A stretch of DNA of 64,000 bases, taken from Paludibacteraceae bacterium. GTDB taxonomy: Bacteria > Bacteroidota > Bacteroidia > Bacteroidales > Paludibacteraceae. The position numbers and the translations under genes were made by a program. Location of the stretch: positions 62,001-126,000 of the forward strand of contig JAFVBR010000001.1 in assembly GCA_017479885.1 (NCBI GenBank), written 5' to 3'. Shown here piece after piece: positions 60,447 to 64,000 of this stretch (the stretch's first letter is position 1; the number at the start of each line of letters is the position of its first letter). A model generated the notes under the pieces. That model was not told the origin of the DNA, made no database searches, and worked only from the letters and a program-made list of their open reading frames with translations.

Positions 60447-63400
60447 ATGAAAAAGTTATTTACACTTTTCGCAGTGGGTCTGATGGCATTGTCGCTGTCG
60501 GGCGCTGAGCTGAACATCTTTGCCTCAGGTCTTAAGGCAGTGCAAGATGGCAACAAAGTGAACCTCACCTATGTGCTTAATGCCAATGCCACAGCAGGGG
60601 AGATTCAACTGTTGGATGCAGAGGGTGCTGTAGTGAAATCTTTTGCTGCTCCCCTTCCCGAATTCCTAACTAAAGGTTCTCACACCATTGACATTGACCT
60701 CTCTGAAGCAGGTATCCCTGCCGGTACCTACAACTGGGCAGTAAAGGTGACTGCTGCCGCCACAGAGGCTCTCACCCAGGTGACGGCAACCGCAGAAGGC
60801 AGCACTTGGGTAGCTGCTGACTCAGCTCTCATCTTCTATGCTCCACGTGGTTTGGCTATCAACACCAATCCGGAGAACGCAAACTTCGGTTTGATTTATG
60901 TAAGTTCTCCTAACGATGGTGCTGCTGATGGCGGCTCAACCTATTCTAAAAACCACAAGAAAGGTCTGTATGTAATCAATCCTGACCTCACCTTGGTTAA
61001 CGATTTCAATGTTCCCTACCTTGGTGGTATTTCCTGGATGGGTACATCATCAGCTGTGAACTTCTCACCACACCGCCTTGCTTTAGATGCAGATGGTGCT
61101 CTTTATCTTAGTGGTAATAATTCCACTCAGGCTGGCGTATGGAAAGCTAACACTGCTGACCTCACAGCCAACTTCACCCCTGTCACTACTGCTACCAACC
61201 TGACCGGTATCTCCGGTATTACCGTTGTTGACGGCGTTGTATATGGATTGGACAATGTCGGTACCGGTGCTACTAACAGCCAACTCGTGAAGATTACGGC
61301 TTCTGCTATCGACACTATTGCCCATCTTGCCAAACTTGGCAATGCCAACTGCTCTTTGGCAGCTGACGGTAAGGGAGGCTTCTGGGTATTTCAGAATCGC
61401 TGGGGCGCTGATGCCTATGACTGCCTCTTCCACGTAACTGCTACCGGTGAAAAGGACTGGAGTGCTGTTCGTTATGATGACACTCAAGAAAAGTATGTAA
61501 CTGACTATCTGCCCTTCACCGCCAACATTTCATATCGTGGTGCCATGGCAGTTAATAAAGATTATACCAAACTTATTGTCGGTTCCGACAAGAGCGGCGT
61601 CGTGTTCGACATCACTTGGGCAGACGGCAAGCCAGACCTGAAAGAGGCTTATCGTACTCCTCAACTCACCAACAACATCGACGGTGTAGGATTCGACTAT
61701 GCCGAAAACATCTATATTCTCTCTGCCGGTGTTGAGCGTCTGTACGCTTTTGCTCCTGTAAAGGCTGACAACACGTGTGTTACACCTGCCCCGAAGGCCA
61801 GCACTATCACTGTGGCTGCTTCTGCAGGTCCGAAGGTATGGAACATAGCTCCTGACAACAACCCCGAGAGTCCGCGCAACGACTGCAACCTCTATGTAAC
61901 TCTTGCTCGCGTTGCAGGTGCAGGCGATACTATCATCCTTGCTGACGGTGAGTACATCGAGACTATCAGTCTGCCCAACGAATATGATGTTGTAATCAAG
62001 GCTGCTGAAGGTGCCCATCCTGTTATCAAAGCAAGTGGATACATACAGCACAAAGCTAACCTCTATCTTGAAGGAATCAAGTTCGTATTCGTAGGTGAAA
62101 CCGATAACGGCTATGCTGTTTACTCATACGACAACACTCACAAGAACCTCGTAATTGAGAACTGCGAATTCACTGCATACACCAAGTATGTTATCAATGC
62201 AAGCTCTTCATCCTCACACGTTGACTCTTGTATTATCAACAACTGCTTCTTCCATGACAATAGCCGTGCTGCTGTTTACTATCCTGCTTCGTCTCTTGCT
62301 GACAATGTTCACGCTTGCGACTATCTGAAGATTACTAATACTACCATCGCTAACGTTACTTCTTCTTCTATCAGTGGTTATGCTGTTATCGATATTCGCA
62401 ACAACAATGCTATCAAAGATCAGGCTGAAGGAACAGAGTTGATTGTTGACCACGTAACTCTCTACAACTTCCCGACAGGTGGAAATGGTGGTATTATGAA
62501 CTACAAGTCAAAGAAGACCAGCATTACCAATACTATTATTGCTGCTCCTACTGAAATCGAGCAGTATGCAACTTACTGCTACGGTGGTGAAATTAAGAAC
62601 AACTTGACTTACAACCTCACCAAAGGCACCAATGGCCATAAGAGTGGTCCTACGTTTGCCGACAACATTACCGGCGACCCGCTGTTTGCTGATGCTGCCA
62701 ACGGAGACTACACCCTCAGTGCCGCATCGCCCGCACTGAAGGCAGGAACCGACGGAAGCAACCTCGGTGACCCGCGCTGGTGGCCTGCAGCAGGTCCTGT
62801 TGTTGCTGACGGCTACTACCTCATTGGTCCCGACTGGACAATCGGTGATATCAGCGATGAGGCCTTTGCTCCCAACCCTGGTGCAGAAGGAGAATATATG
62901 CTCAGTATCACTCTCACCGAAGGTGCAAAACTCAAAGTTGTTGAGGTGAAGGCCAATGCTATAGTTGCATGGTATCCTGACGGCATGGGCAACGAATACA
63001 CTGTTGATGCTGATCATGCAGGCGAGGTCACAATTTATTTCCGCCCGACCTATCAGAACGACTGGGCTGCATTCGGTGGCTATTTCTACATAGCTGTACC
63101 GTCTGCTCCAAAGACTACTCTTAAGCAGTTCTACGCAGCTGCCGACAAGACAAATGCAGTGGTTTTGGAAGACCTTACGGTAACCTACGTATCCAGCAAC
63201 AATATCTTCGTTGTTGATGCAGAAGGAACAGGCGGTTGCATCTACGATAAGGAATCAGCCAACATCGCCGCTACAGATGTAAAGGCCGGTAGTGTAATCT
63301 CCGGTTTGCAGGCTAAATATGATGTTTACAATGCAATGCCTGAAATCATACCTGCTGCCAAACCCGAAGCTATAACCGAAGGAGAAGCTCCTGCTCCGGT

Positions 63401-63764
63401 TCTGTTCACTGTTGCTCCCACTATTGATGATGCTTGTAAATTCATTAAGGTGGAAAGTGCCACTGTAACGAAGACGGGAAAGAACTTCTACATCTTCTCT
63501 ACCGTACAACTATACGACAAGTTCAAACTAAATTATACCGTTGCAGAAAACGGACAATATGATTTCGTGGGCATAGTCATTCCATATGCAAAGAGTGGTG
63601 ATCCTGTAATCGAACTCTGTCCGACAGAAGCTCCTGCCAATACTACCACCGCTATCGATGATCTCCTCATACGTGACGGTGCAGTCAAGATTATCGAAAA
63701 TGGTCAGGTACTTATCATTCGTGACGGCAAGCGCTACAATATGCTTGGTGCAGAAGTGAAGTAA
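60447..63764 (+). CDS. Secreted multidomain protein: propeller-like, beta-helix, tail
   Basis: 1105 residues. Signal about 1-20. An FlgD-like Ig domain about 20-110 (GEIQLLDAEGAVVKSF ... IPAGTYNWAVKV). Residues about 120-440 look like a beta-propeller (repeated GLYVIN, GALYLSGN, GVVYGLDN, GGFWVFQN). Beta-helix about 460-780 (GAGDTIILADGEYIET; ends DGSNLGDPRWWP, as in the 50756 protein). Then a SusE/F-like strand domain (GYYLIGPDWTIGD) and an OB-like domain. Tail VKIIENGQVLIIRDGKRYNMLG. No phosphoesterase domain. Function unknown; probably surface or extracellular. Confidence 0.78.
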   Translation: MKKLFTLFAVGLMALSLSGAELNIFASGLKAVQDGNKVNLTYVLNANATAGEIQLLDAEGAVVKSFAAPLPEFLTKGSHTIDIDLSEAGIPAGTYNWAVKVTAAATEALTQVTATAEGSTWVAADSALIFYAPRGLAINTNPENANFGLIYVSSPNDGAADGGSTYSKNHKKGLYVINPDLTLVNDFNVPYLGGISWMGTSSAVNFSPHRLALDADGALYLSGNNSTQAGVWKANTADLTANFTPVTTATNLTGISGITVVDGVVYGLDNVGTGATNSQLVKITASAIDTIAHLAKLGNANCSLAADGKGGFWVFQNRWGADAYDCLFHVTATGEKDWSAVRYDDTQEKYVTDYLPFTANISYRGAMAVNKDYTKLIVGSDKSGVVFDITWADGKPDLKEAYRTPQLTNNIDGVGFDYAENIYILSAGVERLYAFAPVKADNTCVTPAPKASTITVAASAGPKVWNIAPDNNPESPRNDCNLYVTLARVAGAGDTIILADGEYIETISLPNEYDVVIKAAEGAHPVIKASGYIQHKANLYLEGIKFVFVGETDNGYAVYSYDNTHKNLVIENCEFTAYTKYVINASSSSSHVDSCIINNCFFHDNSRAAVYYPASSLADNVHACDYLKITNTTIANVTSSSISGYAVIDIRNNNAIKDQAEGTELIVDHVTLYNFPTGGNGGIMNYKSKKTSITNTIIAAPTEIEQYATYCYGGEIKNNLTYNLTKGTNGHKSGPTFADNITGDPLFADAANGDYTLSAASPALKAGTDGSNLGDPRWWPAAGPVVADGYYLIGPDWTIGDISDEAFAPNPGAEGEYMLSITLTEGAKLKVVEVKANAIVAWYPDGMGNEYTVDADHAGEVTIYFRPTYQNDWAAFGGYFYIAVPSAPKTTLKQFYAAADKTNAVVLEDLTVTYVSSNNIFVVDAEGTGGCIYDKESANIAATDVKAGSVISGLQAKYDVYNAMPEIIPAAKPEAITEGEAPAPVLFTVAPTIDDACKFIKVESATVTKTGKNFYIFSTVQLYDKFKLNYTVAENGQYDFVGIVIPYAKSGDPVIELCPTEAPANTTTAIDDLLIRDGAVKIIENGQVLIIRDGKRYNMLGAEVK

Positions 63765-63780
63765 CTGCATCATTGATATG

Positions 63781-63817
63781 AAAAAACAAGAGCGTGTTCA
63801 GACACGCTCTTGTTTTT
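63781..63817. terminator. Bidirectional intrinsic terminator
   Basis: ACAAGAGCGTGT (63786-63797) and ACACGCTCTTGT (63802-63813) form a perfect 12-bp stem with a TCAG loop, preceded by A6 and followed by T5. It serves the plus-strand gene ending at 63764 and the minus-strand gene ending at 63867. Confidence 0.93.
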
Positions 63818-63866
63818 ATCAGCACAATCTCAATTTAAAAACCAGTCCGCTTACATCCTTGCTCAA

Positions 63867-64000
63867 TTACACTATCCTTACCTCCAATCCTGCATTCTTC
63901 AGTTTGGTTTTCATTCCTGCAGGCAGACCGTGGTCGGTAATGATGCAGTCAATCTGTGAGGTTTCTGCGATATGTACATAACTGCGTTTGTTGAATTTGG
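63867..64000 (-). CDS. DeoR/GlpR-type transcriptional regulator, C-terminal fragment
   Basis: Only the last 44 codons are in the window (stop 63867-63869). They read KRSYVHIAETSQIDCIITDHGLPAGMKTKLK and end LEVRIV, which matches the end of the DeoR sensor domain (the ...vDtlItD... strand and final ...gvevi.v). The helix-turn-helix region is outside the window, so the target is unknown. Confidence 0.75.
   Translation of the reverse strand, partial: KFNKRSYVHIAETSQIDCIITDHGLPAGMKTKLKNAGLEVRIV

Noticed and set aside
63778..63981. Plus-strand ORF of 67 codons
   Set aside because: It begins inside the bidirectional terminator and overlaps the DeoR-type gene on the other strand.

Overview
The window reads as a chromosome segment of a Bacteroidales bacterium (phylum Bacteroidota). 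Three things point there: type IX secretion genes (a PorP/SprF-like protein, GldK, GldL), a SusC/SusD polysaccharide utilization locus, and promoters of the Bacteroidota form (TAnnTTTG about 20 bp downstream of a TTG/TTTG box). Genus cannot be fixed from sequence alone. No rRNA, tRNA, CRISPR array, prophage or intact insertion sequence was seen.

Layout. 1-3665 (minus): end of a T9SS operon, with DUF2795-like protein, PorP, GldK and GldL (cut by the window edge). 3796-5988 (minus): cobalamin adenosyltransferase, methyltransferase, glutamate racemase. 6292-10557 (plus): dnaN, DnaQ-like exonuclease, RNase Z, GldA-like ABC ATPase, riboflavin synthase. 10648-15716 (minus): ruvB, a polysaccharide flippase, an outer-membrane-like protein and an AraC regulator. 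15958-18373 (plus): glycosyltransferase and a secreted CE1-type esterase. 18395-29089 (minus): a polysaccharide utilization locus with two GH144-type enzymes, GH3, SusC, SusD and a LamG lipoprotein, best explained as a beta-1,2-glucan system. 29173-32814 (minus): YjjG-like phosphatase, RsmI, an acidic protein and a POT peptide transporter. 32967-37185: small secreted proteins, a gene broken by two frameshifts, and a compact DUF3791/DUF3990 three-gene module. 37475-41129 (minus): dapB, lepB, wbqC-like, ilvE. 41381-50303 (plus): lipoprotein, AsmA-like, TamB-like, YifB/ComM. 50756-63764 (plus): four large secreted proteins with beta-helix domains, three carrying a metallophosphoesterase domain. 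63867-64000: end of a DeoR-type regulator.

How it fits together. The envelope theme dominates: T9SS parts, signal peptidase I, AsmA/TamB lipid-transport-like proteins, a flippase, and many signal-peptide or lipoprotein products. Several secreted proteins share a short C-terminal tail (NG, then hydrophobic residues, then G..YN..G) that may be a sorting signal.

The least explained material is (a) the beta-helix/metallophosphoesterase family, (b) the DUF3791-DUF3990 module, (c) a palindromic repeat that seems to have inserted in frame into an esterase gene, and (d) degenerate tandem repeats of period 11/22 bp and 7 bp placed at gene boundaries in at least eight places.
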